Source: Candidatus Dadabacteria bacterium
GTDB lineage: Bacteria; J088
Length of the DNA: 12,688 nt
Direction of reading: 5' to 3'
Assembly (NCBI GenBank): GCA_003695505.1
Contig: RFIY01000282.1
Span: 1 to 12,688, forward strand
A model generated the notes under the pieces. The model was given only the letters and a program-made list of their open reading frames with translations, was not told where the DNA came from and did no database searches. The position numbers and the translations under genes were made by a program. Shown in pieces: positions 1 to 8,119 of the stretch (the first letter of the stretch is position 1; each line of letters starts with the position of its first letter).

Positions 1-752
1 GCCATGATCTTGACCCGGCTCGTCACCGCCGCCTGAAGCTGCCTCGGTGGGCGCAGCACCGGATAGAGGATGCCGTCGATTCGAAAACGAACAACCAGTT
101 CCTCTTCCATCGGCTCGATGTGAATATCACTGGCGCGGTCGCGAACCGCCTGAAACAGGATGCGGTTGACCAGACGAATGATCGGCGCGTCTTCATCGGT
201 GCTTTCGAGCAGATCCATCGGCGCATTGGAAAGGTCGCCATCCTCGAGCAATTCATCGCCCATCTCGTGGATGACCTCTTCGGCCGAGTTTTCTGCTTCC
301 TGGAACAACCGGTTCAGGCGATCACGCAACAGGGGCTCCGCGATCAGATGCATCCGGGCTGGTCGCCCGAATTTCACCTCGATCATTTCGATGCCTTCAT
401 TCGCAAACGGATCACTCGTCGCAACATCGATGTGATCGTCGTTCAGCGCAAACGGCAACAGACCCGCATCCCGCAACGCAGACAGCGACAACTGCCGGAT
501 TTCCCGTTGCAATTCGTCTTCGATCTCAATTTCTTCAATGACCGGCAGACCGGACTGAATACCCAGCGCCTCGGCAATCAGCCGCGCATCCACGTCGAAT
601 TCCCGAACCAGAAGCTCGCCGAGCCGCGGCACATCCTCGCCTGCCTCGCGTTGTGCCTGCTGACGGTCCAGCGCGGACTGAATCTGTTCCGCGGTCAGGC
701 CGCAACGTTGCTCGAGAATTTCCCCGAGCAATGTGCCGGTCGATATCGTCAT
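1..752 (-). CDS. gspE: Type II secretion ATPase GspE, N-terminal part (cut by window edge)
   Basis: GspE is the cytoplasmic hexameric ATPase that powers pseudopilus assembly in the type II secretion system. I translated this frame by hand: 250 codons are open from an ATG at 752 to the window edge. Residues 1-150 form the N-terminal domain that docks on GspL ([19 protein letters not shown], then [10 protein letters not shown]). After an acidic linker at about 151-188 comes the start of the PilT/GspE ATPase: [20 protein letters not shown] followed by IHIEP (about 190-214) and VVRFRIDG (about 220-227). Walker A and the Walker B/Asp boxes would lie beyond the edge, so catalytic competence cannot be judged. 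The ATG overlaps the gspD stop in an ATGA tetranucleotide, indicating translational coupling in one operon. PilB-type and MSHA ATPases share this fold, but the neighbouring gspD and gspC decide for GspE. Confidence 0.95.
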   Translation of the reverse strand, partial: MTISTGTLLGEILEQRCGLTAEQIQSALDRQQAQREAGEDVPRLGELLVREFDVDARLIAEALGIQSGLPVIEEIEIEDELQREIRQLSLSALRDAGLLPFALNDDHIDVATSDPFANEGIEMIEVKFGRPARMHLIAEPLLRDRLNRLFQEAENSAEEVIHEMGDELLEDGDLSNAPMDLLESTDEDAPIIRLVNRILFQAVRDRASDIHIEPMEEELVVRFRIDGILYPVLRPPRQLQAAVTSRVKIM

Positions 753-2989
753 GGCTCCGTCGGCGCGGTTTCTGGCTCCGGCGCGGTGTCGGTGAGCGCC
801 GGGGGCATCATCGCGGGCACCTCGTCGACCGCGTCCGGTGTCGGCGCAAACGGCACAGCCCCGTCCTCACTATCCCTGTCCCCACCTGGCATCGCGCTGA
901 CGGGACTCGAAGCCTCCGAGGATGCGTCCGGGACTTCAATGACCATGTCACGTTCGAATGCCGCTTCAGGTGATGCGGCGAGGTCCGCTTTCCCGGCGGC
1001 AATAATCTTGTCGAAAAAGTCGTTCTGATCCTCTCCGAAGCGATCACCATAGCGATCGCGGAACGTTTCGGTCAGCCCCAGTGAAATCTCCTGGAGTTCA
1101 TTGGCCCCACGGACGATATTGGGCGACAGGAACAGGATCAGATTCGTGCGCCGTTTCGTTGACGACCGGGACTTGAACAACCAGCCGATGATCGGGATGT
1201 CCCCAAGCACCGGCACTTTCGACTCCGACTTCGCCTCGGTCGTCGTATAGAGTCCTCCGATCGCAATCGTCTGACCATTGCGGACGACGACATTGGTCTT
1301 TGCGCTACGCTTCTTCGTCACCAGCCCCTGCTGGTTGACGTCAAATCCCTGCGGCGCCTGGCCGACATCGGAAATTTCCTGAAAAATTTTCAGCCGCACC
1401 ATGCCGGAGTCATTCACCTGTGGCGTCACCCGCAACGTCAACCCGACATCGCGGCGGTCGATACTGGAAATGACATTGCCACCGCTCGTCGCGGTCTGAC
1501 CGGTCAGGAACGGCACGTTATCGCCAACAACGATTTCGGCTTCTTCGTTGTCGGAGGTCAGGATCTGTGGCGTACTCAGCACATTGGTGTTCGAGTTGCT
1601 CTTGAGCGCGTTAAGGATGATGCCGATCGGTGGTAGAATCGAACCCTCTTCCGGCGGAATAATCGCACCACCGAAAATGCCGCTCGTACCAAACAGTGAC
1701 GCCGTGTTGAGCAATTGCGCTCCGTCAATGCCCCGCCCCGCGCCGACGATACCGTCCTTGCCAAAGATCGTCTGTTCGGCGCCGCCGGCGATCCCGAGCG
1801 AATACTCGCCACGATCCTCGAGCGAAACCTCGACGATCGCCGCCTGAATGAACACCTGAGACTTCGGCACGTCGAGCTTCTCCAGCAGGCGCATCTGCGC
1901 CTTCAGCTCTTCGGCATCCTCGGTAATGAAAATCAGCGCATTGTTCTGCTTGTCCGCGACAATGCGCAGTTCAGAGCCCTGCTTCGGCTTTCCTTTGGCC
2001 TTCGGATCCTTGCTGATGGTACTGCCGATCGAATTGAGCGTCTGCGCGAGTGTTTCTGCATCGGCGTGCTGAAGATGGTAGACGTGGACTTTCTGCTGCG
2101 CACCCTCTTCTTCCACATCCAGCTTCTGCAGCAGCGAACGCACGGACTGGATATCTTCCTGGGTGCCAATCGCGATGATCCGGTTCAGGCGTTGATCGGC
2201 CACCAGGCGCAGACCGGATCCCGCCGCCGTTGCCGTGTTCTTGTTCTTGTTGCGCGAAGAGCGGCGCGCCGTTGGTTTCGCCGCCGTACTGGCGCTGGAA
2301 CCGTGAATGTCATTGATCAGCTTGATCGCATTATCCACCGCCATATAGCGCACCGGCAAGATTTCGATGACCTCCTCGCTCTCCGCGGAATCGAGCAGAT
2401 CGAGCATCTTGAGCATGCGGGCCACATAGTTGCGCTGATCAACAATGATCAGGGAGTTTGTCGGCTCATGAACGAGAATTTCTCCCGCGTCGCTGCGGAA
2501 GCTGTCGAGAAACTTCTTTGCTTCTTCAACATCGGAATATTCCAGCGGCACGATCTGCACGACCGGTTCTTCGGAAATGCTGTCGATTTTTCTGCCGAAA
2601 ACGATCGGAATCGGTTGCTGCTTGGCGTTTTTCCGCTGTACGATCTTGTACAGGGAGCCGACCTTGACGACGGCCAGCCCCTTGACCGCCAGTACGGTAT
2701 GGAAGATCCGCCAGACCTCGGATACCGGCACGGGCTTCGGGCCGAGGATCGTGACCGTGCCACGTACCGCCTGGTCGAGAATGAAATTTCGCCCTGTCAT
2801 CTTGGAGACGGTCTTGACAAACTCACTGATGTCGACATTGCGGAAATCGATTGTCACCATCTCCGATTCGGCGGCCATCAGAGGTGGCCCGATCGGCGAC
2901 ACCGCAATGGCCACCGCGAGCAGCAGCGATGCCATCCGGCGCTTCCACGAAAGTTGCTGTCCGTATCCGTCTTTTTTGTGCATCGTCAT
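749..2989 (-). CDS. gspD: Type II secretion system secretin GspD
   Basis: GspD is the outer-membrane secretin, a pentadecameric channel through which folded exoproteins leave the periplasm. The product is 746 aa from the ATG at 2989. A Sec signal peptide (KRR, then a hydrophobic run at about 19-38, cleavage near residue 40) precedes N0 (about 44-120), N1 (142-203), N2 (206-292), N3 (298-372) and the secretin core (378-628). The core carries [24 protein letters not shown]-type sequence (466-489), [10 protein letters not shown] (516-525) and the family hallmark [14 protein letters not shown] (592-605). N2 holds a basic Ser/Ala/Lys-rich loop (about 231-256). A 118-residue tail after the core is acidic and Pro/Ala-rich. 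An upstream ATG at 3043 would run 41 bp into gspC and precede the signal with an unlikely leader, so I chose 2989, 13 bp after gspC, with a weak GGGA site. No lipobox is present. Confidence 0.96.
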   Translation of the reverse strand: MTMHKKDGYGQQLSWKRRMASLLLAVAIAVSPIGPPLMAAESEMVTIDFRNVDISEFVKTVSKMTGRNFILDQAVRGTVTILGPKPVPVSEVWRIFHTVLAVKGLAVVKVGSLYKIVQRKNAKQQPIPIVFGRKIDSISEEPVVQIVPLEYSDVEEAKKFLDSFRSDAGEILVHEPTNSLIIVDQRNYVARMLKMLDLLDSAESEEVIEILPVRYMAVDNAIKLINDIHGSSASTAAKPTARRSSRNKNKNTATAAGSGLRLVADQRLNRIIAIGTQEDIQSVRSLLQKLDVEEEGAQQKVHVYHLQHADAETLAQTLNSIGSTISKDPKAKGKPKQGSELRIVADKQNNALIFITEDAEELKAQMRLLEKLDVPKSQVFIQAAIVEVSLEDRGEYSLGIAGGAEQTIFGKDGIVGAGRGIDGAQLLNTASLFGTSGIFGGAIIPPEEGSILPPIGIILNALKSNSNTNVLSTPQILTSDNEEAEIVVGDNVPFLTGQTATSGGNVISSIDRRDVGLTLRVTPQVNDSGMVRLKIFQEISDVGQAPQGFDVNQQGLVTKKRSAKTNVVVRNGQTIAIGGLYTTTEAKSESKVPVLGDIPIIGWLFKSRSSTKRRTNLILFLSPNIVRGANELQEISLGLTETFRDRYGDRFGEDQNDFFDKIIAAGKADLAASPEAAFERDMVIEVPDASSEASSPVSAMPGGDRDSEDGAVPFAPTPDAVDEVPAMMPPALTDTAPEPETAPTEP

Positions 2990-3002
2990 TGTGCAGTCCC
3001 GT

Positions 3003-3998
3003 CTATCGCAACTGGTAGCTGTAGGCCAGCGGGGATCCGCCACGCTGGAGCTCCAGGTTGAACTCGGTCTCGGATTTCAATTGCTGAAACAGTTGCAGCG
3101 CCTTTTCCGGCGTATCGACGCTGACACCGTTGATCGCCTGAATGATATCACCATTGCGCAGGCCAATCTGCTCGAACACACTTCCCTTCTTGATCGCGAA
3201 GATCTTGTACCCGTTGATGCGCCCACGCTCAAAATTGGGGACGACACGGGCCTGTGTCAGCAACGGCCCAAGATTTCCCATCAGATCAGAAAACTGTTCG
3301 CGATCGATCACATAGTTATTCGGTGACAATTCCTCGATCTGCAGCTCGACATCGCCACCTGACGCTGCCGGTCTGACCTTATCGTCGGTGCGCGAAGCCG
3401 GTTTACGCGGTCGGGCACGCCGAATCGGCCCCTTGTCCTCGCCGGCCTTCGCACTGCCTTCGTACAACTGCAGCACTTCGGTCTGGCCATTGCGCAAAAT
3501 GACCACCTCGCCCCGTCGGATTTTCAGGATCGTCGCCTGGTCAAAGAGCTTGTCGCCAACCCAGTACACATCGACCTGTTTGTTACGTTTGTCGCGGATC
3601 AGTGCAATCGCAACATCGTCCGGGCCACCAAGCGTCCCAAGCACCTCTGCGGGCAATGGGCTGACCTTCAGCTTTTCCGGGATATCCGTGACCTCCACCG
3701 GTGCCGTCTCCGGCTGCGCCGGCGCGACCACGCGCGAAACGTCGACTGCGAACAGGTTGCGCTGCTCGATCAGGGCATAGCTGGACATCGGAGGCGGCGC
3801 CTTACGCTCAACCTTGACGGGCTGCACATCCGGAGCGGGCGCCGCCGGCATATGTTTCCAGACCGCAATGTCCACACCATTTGCAAGCATCTTGCCCGCC
3901 AGCAGCGCACAGCACGCCAGCAGCACGAACGCTACACGGCGCCCCTGCCGCTGAAGCCCCTTCAGGAGCTGCTGCCACTGCACATCAGGTAATTTCAC
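3003..3998 (-). CDS. gspC: Type II secretion system inner-membrane protein GspC
   Basis: GspC links the inner-membrane platform to the GspD secretin and helps to select substrates. The 331-aa product has a short basic cytoplasmic start, one membrane helix (about 22-38, RVAFVLLACCALLAG) and a Pro-rich periplasmic linker (51-70). The HR domain (about 74-180) includes SYALIEQRNLF, AEVLGTLGG and a segment with YWVGDKLFDQATILKI. A basic linker (190-210) follows, and then a C-terminal PDZ domain (about 255-321, with INGYKIFAIKKGS and GLRNGDIIQAINGV). Architecture and length fit GspC of the PDZ type rather than the coiled-coil type (XcpP-like). The start is GTG at 3998, with no clear ribosome binding site, so the exact start is uncertain. 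It is the first gene of the operon and diverges from polX. Confidence 0.93.
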   Translation of the reverse strand: MKLPDVQWQQLLKGLQRQGRRVAFVLLACCALLAGKMLANGVDIAVWKHMPAAPAPDVQPVKVERKAPPPMSSYALIEQRNLFAVDVSRVVAPAQPETAPVEVTDIPEKLKVSPLPAEVLGTLGGPDDVAIALIRDKRNKQVDVYWVGDKLFDQATILKIRRGEVVILRNGQTEVLQLYEGSAKAGEDKGPIRRARPRKPASRTDDKVRPAASGGDVELQIEELSPNNYVIDREQFSDLMGNLGPLLTQARVVPNFERGRINGYKIFAIKKGSVFEQIGLRNGDIIQAINGVSVDTPEKALQLFQQLKSETEFNLELQRGGSPLAYSYQLR

Positions 3999-4145
3999 TC
4001 GATCGTCTGACCGTCGTCGGGCCCTGCTGGTTCCCGTCCCCTTTCACAAGGCAGGGGACATACTGTTGTTCCCGGAACCCGTTCAGGTTATCCTTTAATC
4101 GAATTTGGCGCACGAATGACCCTGCAGCGGGCGGAATCAATCAAG
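3999..4145. promoter_or_regulatory. Divergent gspC/polX intergenic region
   Basis: These 147 bp must hold the promoters for the gsp operon (minus) and polX (plus). Visible items are an imperfect hairpin with arms GTCCCC (4036-4041) and GGGGAC (4054-4059), and alternating GTTC/GAAC half-sites at 4068-4071, 4075-4078 and 4081-4084. GTTCCCG also occurs twice (4030-4036 and 4068-4074). A likely polX promoter is listed separately. For gspC I see only weak candidates, for instance TTCGTG, 17 bases, GGATAA reading leftwards between about 4114 and 4086. No operator for a known regulator could be assigned. Confidence 0.5.
4066..4094 (+). promoter_or_regulatory. Candidate sigma-70 promoter of polX
   Basis: TTGTTC (4066-4071) and TATCCT (4089-4094) are separated by exactly 17 bases. 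Transcription would begin near 4101, about 45 bases before the ATG at 4146. This also argues against the earlier ATG at 4116. A GTTCC-C-GGAAC palindrome (4068-4078) overlaps the -35 box. It was assigned by eye only. Confidence 0.45.
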
Positions 4146-5885
4146 ATGGAACACAGCAACGCGGCGCTGGCCCGGCAGTTCGAACAGGCCGCCGACATCC
4201 TCGAGATCCTCGGCGAGAATCCCTTTCGCGTGCGCGCGTACCGCAATGCCGCACGTGTCATCAATGATCAGCCGCAGCCGATTACCGACCGCGTTCGCGA
4301 GGGGTTCGACCCGGCGGATCTGCCTGGCATCGGTGCCGATCTTGCGGACAAAATCCGGGAATTCACCACGACTGGCCACATCGCCTGGATCGATGACCTG
4401 CGGACACAGATTCCGGCCGGTTTGCTGGAACTGCTGCGTCTGCCCGGTGTCGGACCCAAAAAGGTTCGCGCGCTCTGGCAGGAACTGGGGATCACCGATC
4501 TCGACGGGCTGCGGGCCGCCGCTGAAGCGCAGAAGATTCAGGCATTGCCCGGCTTCGGCAAAAAGACAGAGCAGAACATACTGAAAGCGCTTTCCTCCGA
4601 TTTCTTGCAGGAACGTCGTTTCCTGCGTCCGGTCGGAAAACAGGCCGTCGCGCCATTTCTTGAGCTGCTCGCCGCAATGGATACCGTGGATCGCTTCGAG
4701 ATCGCCGGCAGCTACAGGCGAGGCCGCGAAACGGTTGGCGACATCGACGTCATCATCACCGCGCGGGAGACAGATGCCCCAGCGATCATGGATGCACTCG
4801 TCGCACATCCGTCCGTTCAGGACGTGCTCGTACATGGACCAGGCAAGACCAGCGTCGTCACGGAACTGGACATTCAGATCGATTTTCGCGTCGTTGCGCC
4901 CGAAAGCTGGGGCGCCGCCCTCCTGTATTTCACGGGCAGCAAGGCCCACAATATCGTGCTGCGTGATCGGGCGCGGAACCGCGGCTGGAAGCTGAATGAG
5001 TTTGGACTGTTCGACGGAAAACAGTGCATTGCGTCGAAAACCGAGGCCGAGATCTACGACGCATTTGGTCTCGAGACGCCCCCACCCGAGCTCCGCGAGA
5101 ATCGAGGGGAGTTCGAGGCCGCCGAACAGCACAACCTGCCGCGACTGATCTGCATCGAGGACTACCGCGGCAATCTGCACGCCCATTCGACCTGGAGCGA
5201 CGGCAAGCAAACCTTGCACGACATCATCACGGCCGCACGCGACGAATTCCACTACAGCTACTGGGCCGCGACCGACCATTCAAAATCACTGACGGTTGCG
5301 AACGGGCTCGATGAAGATCGCGTTCTGCAGCAGATCGACGAGATCGCGAAACTGCGCGAAACGGTGCCGGGCATCGAAATTCTGACCGGTATCGAATGCG
5401 ACATTCTCGAAGACGGGACGCTCGATCTGCCGGATGAAATCCTGTCCAGGCTCGACGTCGTCATTATTGCCATTCACAGCAAGTTCAATCTGTCCCGAAA
5501 AGCGCAGACTGAACGCATGCTCCGCGCGATGGACAATCCATGGATCACCTTTGTCGCACACCCGACAGGCCGACTGCTGACCCGACGCGAAGGTTATGCC
5601 ATCGACATCGAACGCGTGATCCGGCACGCCGCCGAACGTGGCTGTTTTCTGGAACTCAACGCCAGTCCGTGGCGTCTCGACCTGAACGATATCTATTGCC
5701 GTGAGGCGGCTGCGGCGGGCGTGCCGATCACCATCAATACCGATGCACACCACTCACGAGACCTCAACAATCTCGAACATGGCATCGCCCAGGCTCGCCG
5801 CGGCTGGCTCCGCGCCGATCAGGTCATCAATACTCTGCCGGTCCCGCAACTGCGCGACGCGATCAGGCGAACGAAACTCGCCTGA
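4146..5885 (+). CDS. polX: DNA polymerase X family protein with PHP exonuclease domain
   Basis: Bacterial PolX fills short gaps in DNA repair and carries a separate Mn-dependent 3'-5' exonuclease/AP-endonuclease in its PHP domain. The product is 579 aa, the usual length. The N-terminal domain (1-150) opens with GENPFRVRAYRNAARVI and carries helix-hairpin-helix motifs at LPGIG (59-63), LPGVG (99-103) and LPGFGKK (134-140). The nucleotidyltransferase core has GSYRRG (from Gly188), the paired metal Asps in GDID (Asp199, Asp201) and a third, probably Asp246, in QIDFRVV. The PHP domain keeps its metal ligands: His345/His347 (NLHAHS), Asp377-His378, Glu417 (IECD), His444, His472 (AHPTG) and Asp533/His535 (NTDAHH). 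Both activities therefore look intact. I chose ATG 4146 over 4116 because family members start directly before this alanine/arginine-rich helix and because of the promoter position. It is a single-gene unit. Confidence 0.95.
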   Translation: MEHSNAALARQFEQAADILEILGENPFRVRAYRNAARVINDQPQPITDRVREGFDPADLPGIGADLADKIREFTTTGHIAWIDDLRTQIPAGLLELLRLPGVGPKKVRALWQELGITDLDGLRAAAEAQKIQALPGFGKKTEQNILKALSSDFLQERRFLRPVGKQAVAPFLELLAAMDTVDRFEIAGSYRRGRETVGDIDVIITARETDAPAIMDALVAHPSVQDVLVHGPGKTSVVTELDIQIDFRVVAPESWGAALLYFTGSKAHNIVLRDRARNRGWKLNEFGLFDGKQCIASKTEAEIYDAFGLETPPPELRENRGEFEAAEQHNLPRLICIEDYRGNLHAHSTWSDGKQTLHDIITAARDEFHYSYWAATDHSKSLTVANGLDEDRVLQQIDEIAKLRETVPGIEILTGIECDILEDGTLDLPDEILSRLDVVIIAIHSKFNLSRKAQTERMLRAMDNPWITFVAHPTGRLLTRREGYAIDIERVIRHAAERGCFLELNASPWRLDLNDIYCREAAAAGVPITINTDAHHSRDLNNLEHGIAQARRGWLRADQVINTLPVPQLRDAIRRTKLA

Positions 5886-5893
5886 TCGCCGGT

Positions 5894-5922
5894 TTGCCGC
5901 GGCATCGGGAATTGCGTATCCT
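5894..5922 (+). promoter_or_regulatory. Candidate sigma-70 promoter of the MDR oxidoreductase
   Basis: TTGCCG (5894-5899) and TATCCT (5917-5922) are separated by exactly 17 bases. They lie just after the polX stop, in the 136-bp gap before the gene at 6022. The -10 hexamer is identical to that of the polX candidate. The leader would be about 90 nt. It was assigned by eye only. Confidence 0.42.
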
Positions 5923-6021
5923 ACGGTTACGCACTGAATTGCTGTTCATTCCCGCACTGGCCCCACTGCGGCCCGGCGGTCGTATGCTCAACCGAGACCC
6001 GCAAGAACAAGGAGACCGACC

Positions 6022-7182
6022 ATGCCCAAAGCCTACTGTGTCACCGCTGATGCTATTGAGCGCGAGCGGGAACGCACGAAAGACAATCCTTCCGACTACA
6101 GAATTTCCAATATTCTTCAGCTCGATGAACTGGAGTTGCGCCCGGTCGGGCCAACCGATGTACGTTTTCGCGTGCTCGCCGTCAGCGCGGAACACAACAT
6201 CAATCACGCCGCGCTGGCCGATACGGTCAACATCGCTGCACTACGTGGCGGCAAGATTTACCCGGGCAACAGCGCCCTGGGAGAGGTCGTCGAAACCGGA
6301 GAACTCGTTACCCGGTTCAAACCGGGCGACATCGTCATCACACACTGTAACGGCGAACCGGATCAATACGGTTATCCGACGCGGATCTGGGCCTACGACA
6401 TGCCCGACAGCATCGGCTGGTATGGCGAGGAAGCGGTCGTCGGTGACTGGCAACTGATCCCCGCGCCGCTCGATTGCGGACTCAATCTGTGGGAAATCGC
6501 CGCACTGCCACTGCGCGCGCCTACGGCAAACCATCTCTGGCGGCGTGCGATCGGCATGTGGCGGGTCAAGGTCAGGCTGGAGCAGAAGAACCTCGCCAAT
6601 GTCCTCGGTTTCGGTGGTGGCGTCAGCGAGCTGTTCCTGATGCAGGCTGCGGCAGCGGGACACAATGCATGGTTCTGCTCCGGCAACGCCGCGCGGCGCG
6701 CACATATGGAAAAACTGGGTATCCGTACGATCGACCAGAAGCAGTTCAACCGCTTTGCGAGCAAGGATGATGTCAAGGCCTTCGGCAAAGAGGTTGCACG
6801 CCTGACGGACGGTACCAAGATGGACATCGTCTGCGACATGCTGCGCGGTCCCGTATTCGATGCCGGCCTGGCCGCGATGGGGCGTGAAGCCGTCAACGTC
6901 AGCGCGGGCTGGCAGCTCAGCAAGGTGCTGACCTACGACAGCGCCGGTGCGAGCGTCAAACAGATCACACTCGACCATACACACTACGACACTGTCACGG
7001 GCGCGAATGCCTGCGTGCAGCTCTACGGACGTGTCTACAAGCCGACCATCCACGACGAAATTTATGCGTTCGAAGATCTGCCGCGTGCGTTCGACGAACT
7101 CGAGGAAAACACACAGACCGGCATCCCGATCATCCGGGTTGCCAAAGAGATGCCCGATTCGGTCAAGAAGCTGATTCCCTGA
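6022..7182 (+). CDS. MDR-superfamily oxidoreductase, crotonyl-CoA carboxylase/reductase-like, zinc-independent
   Basis: This 386-aa protein is a medium-chain dehydrogenase/reductase. The N-terminal GroES-like domain (about 30-165) includes ALGEVVETGE and FKPGDIVITHC (99-109). The Rossmann domain (about 185-330) carries a glycine-rich nucleotide loop, LGFGGGVSE (195-203). The catalytic and structural zinc cysteines of alcohol dehydrogenases are absent: NINHAA (59-64) stands where the catalytic Cys would be. Segments such as ITHCNGEPD and RIWAYDMPD (121-129), and the C-terminal QITLDHTHYDTVTG region, resemble crotonyl-CoA carboxylase/reductase (CCR) from memory. An enoyl-thioester or quinone reductase using NAD(P)H is therefore likelier than an alcohol dehydrogenase. 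The substrate is unknown, and carboxylation cannot be inferred. The ribosome site AAGGAG (6009-6014) is 7 bases from the ATG, so the start is firm. Its own promoter and a strong terminator make it monocistronic. Confidence 0.85.
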   Translation: MPKAYCVTADAIERERERTKDNPSDYRISNILQLDELELRPVGPTDVRFRVLAVSAEHNINHAALADTVNIAALRGGKIYPGNSALGEVVETGELVTRFKPGDIVITHCNGEPDQYGYPTRIWAYDMPDSIGWYGEEAVVGDWQLIPAPLDCGLNLWEIAALPLRAPTANHLWRRAIGMWRVKVRLEQKNLANVLGFGGGVSELFLMQAAAAGHNAWFCSGNAARRAHMEKLGIRTIDQKQFNRFASKDDVKAFGKEVARLTDGTKMDIVCDMLRGPVFDAGLAAMGREAVNVSAGWQLSKVLTYDSAGASVKQITLDHTHYDTVTGANACVQLYGRVYKPTIHDEIYAFEDLPRAFDELEENTQTGIPIIRVAKEMPDSVKKLIP

Positions 7183-7202
7183 ATACACGTTTCAGTCCGA
7201 CC

Positions 7203-7240
7203 ACAGACGCCCCGGTGAACCCACCGGGGCGTCTGTCTTT
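7203..7240 (+). terminator. Strong intrinsic terminator after the MDR gene
   Basis: A perfect 15-bp GC-rich stem (arm 7203-7217, ACAGACGCCCCGGTG; arm 7222-7236) encloses a 4-base AACC loop and is followed by TCTTTC on the plus strand. It starts 20 bases after the MDR stop codon. The opposite strand has no T run after the stem. It therefore terminates mainly the plus-strand gene and only possibly the convergent SDR transcript. Confidence 0.85.
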
Positions 7241-8050
7241 CTACGACGCCGAAACCGCGCGCCGATGCCAGTCCCGGATACGCCGCAAATAGGCCTCGGG
7301 ATCCCGATTCTTTTCGATCCAGACCCTCCGGGCGTCCGCCATCGGAAAACAGTAAAGCTCTCGCCGCGGCAGGTCCGCCACAATCGCTTTCGCGACATCC
7401 TCCGACGTCAATGAGGCCTTCGCAAAGAATCGTTCAGCCTGCCGCGCGCTCGTCGCGTCGGGTGTTCGCATCCCGTGCTTGAGATTGCTCTGAAAGAACG
7501 TCGGGCAGACGACAGTCACCGCGACGTTCCACGGGGCGAGCTCGGCCGCCAGCGTCTCGCTGAGCGCCAGCACACCAGCCTTGCTCACGTTGTAGGCCGC
7601 CATGCCCGGCAACGCCGTAAACGCGGCGGCAGACGCGACATTGACCAGGTGGCCGCTGCGGCGCTCTTTCATCGGCGGAATCGCTGCCTGGCATCCCGCG
7701 ATGCAGCCAAACAGATTGACATCCACGGCAAGACGCCAGTCTTCGAGCGGCTGCGACTCCGCCGGACCGAATACGGCAACACCGGCACAATTGATCAGCA
7801 GGTCGAGTCCGTCGTGCTCGGCAAATTCGCGGATGACCTGTTGCAGTCGCCCGGCGTCGCGAACATCCAGGGCGACGGGAGTTGCGATCGATCCTCGTTC
7901 GGCAAGCATCGCGCAGGTCTCTGCAAGACCGGTCTCGCTGCGATCTATGAGACCAAACACCACCTCCGGACCGGCCAGCTCGACAGCCAGCGCTCGTCCC
8001 AGCCCGCTGGCAGCACCGGTAATAATGACGCGTCGCAGATCTTGCTTCAT
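7241..8050 (-). CDS. Classical short-chain dehydrogenase/reductase
   Basis: This is an NAD(P)-dependent oxidoreductase of the classical SDR family, 269 aa, acting on an unknown hydroxyl/carbonyl substrate in the cytoplasm. The nucleotide-binding TGAASGLG lies at 11-18. LDVRD (61-65) probably contacts the adenine, and INCAG (86-90) is the NNAG variant. Asn112, Ser140, Tyr153 and Lys157 (YNVSK) form the complete catalytic tetrad. The C-terminal part (190-269) is the variable substrate region and ends in a basic Arg-rich helix. An ATG 11 codons upstream at 8083 is possible, but the ATG at 8050 has GGAG at 7-base spacing and gives the normal family start, MKQDLRRVIITG. The acidic residue after beta-2 (DRS at 36-38) hints at NAD(H) preference. 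The stop codon is 5 bases from the plus-strand terminator hairpin. Confidence 0.9.
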   Translation of the reverse strand: MKQDLRRVIITGAASGLGRALAVELAGPEVVFGLIDRSETGLAETCAMLAERGSIATPVALDVRDAGRLQQVIREFAEHDGLDLLINCAGVAVFGPAESQPLEDWRLAVDVNLFGCIAGCQAAIPPMKERRSGHLVNVASAAAFTALPGMAAYNVSKAGVLALSETLAAELAPWNVAVTVVCPTFFQSNLKHGMRTPDATSARQAERFFAKASLTSEDVAKAIVADLPRRELYCFPMADARRVWIEKNRDPEAYLRRIRDWHRRAVSAS

Positions 8051-8119
8051 CGCGGTTCTCCATCGGCTGCTGTACGCTATCATGCGATATGAGCCACACT
8101 ACCAGAACAGGATTTTCGC
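8051..8119. promoter_or_regulatory. Short divergent region between the SDR gene and hemB
   Basis: The 69 bp between the divergent start codons must carry both promoters or overlap them. On the plus strand TATCAT (8078-8083) is a good -10 box for hemB, but its -35 (around TTCTCC, 8056-8061) is poor. ACAGGA (8107-8112) is a plausible hemB ribosome site, 7 bases before the GTG. On the minus strand GGAG (8058-8061) is the SDR ribosome site. No clear minus-strand promoter was identified. Confidence 0.4.

Noticed and set aside
120-1028. Plus-strand 302-aa open frame
   Set aside because: It lies antisense to gspE and gspD, which show full family motifs on the minus strand. The plus-frame protein has no recognisable domain.
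1715-3061. Plus-strand 448-aa open frame
   Set aside because: It is antisense to the secretin. Long antisense frames are expected in GC-rich coding DNA, and its composition (Arg/Leu/His-rich) is typical of such shadows.
4036-4059. GTCCCC/GGGGAC hairpin as a terminator or riboswitch
   Set aside because: It has only a 6-bp outer stem with an uneven interior and no T tail. It lies between divergent starts, where a terminator has no role.
4068-4084. A true LexA box upstream of polX
   Set aside because: The spacing fits neither CTGT-N8-ACAG, GTTC-N7-GTTC nor GAAC-N4-GTTC. It is kept only as a low-interest half-site observation.
4137-5279. Minus-strand 380-aa open frame
   Set aside because: It is antisense to polX, whose catalytic motifs are complete. 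No domain was seen.
6241-7188. Minus-strand 315-aa open frame
   Set aside because: It is antisense to the MDR enzyme and has no domain or ribosome site.
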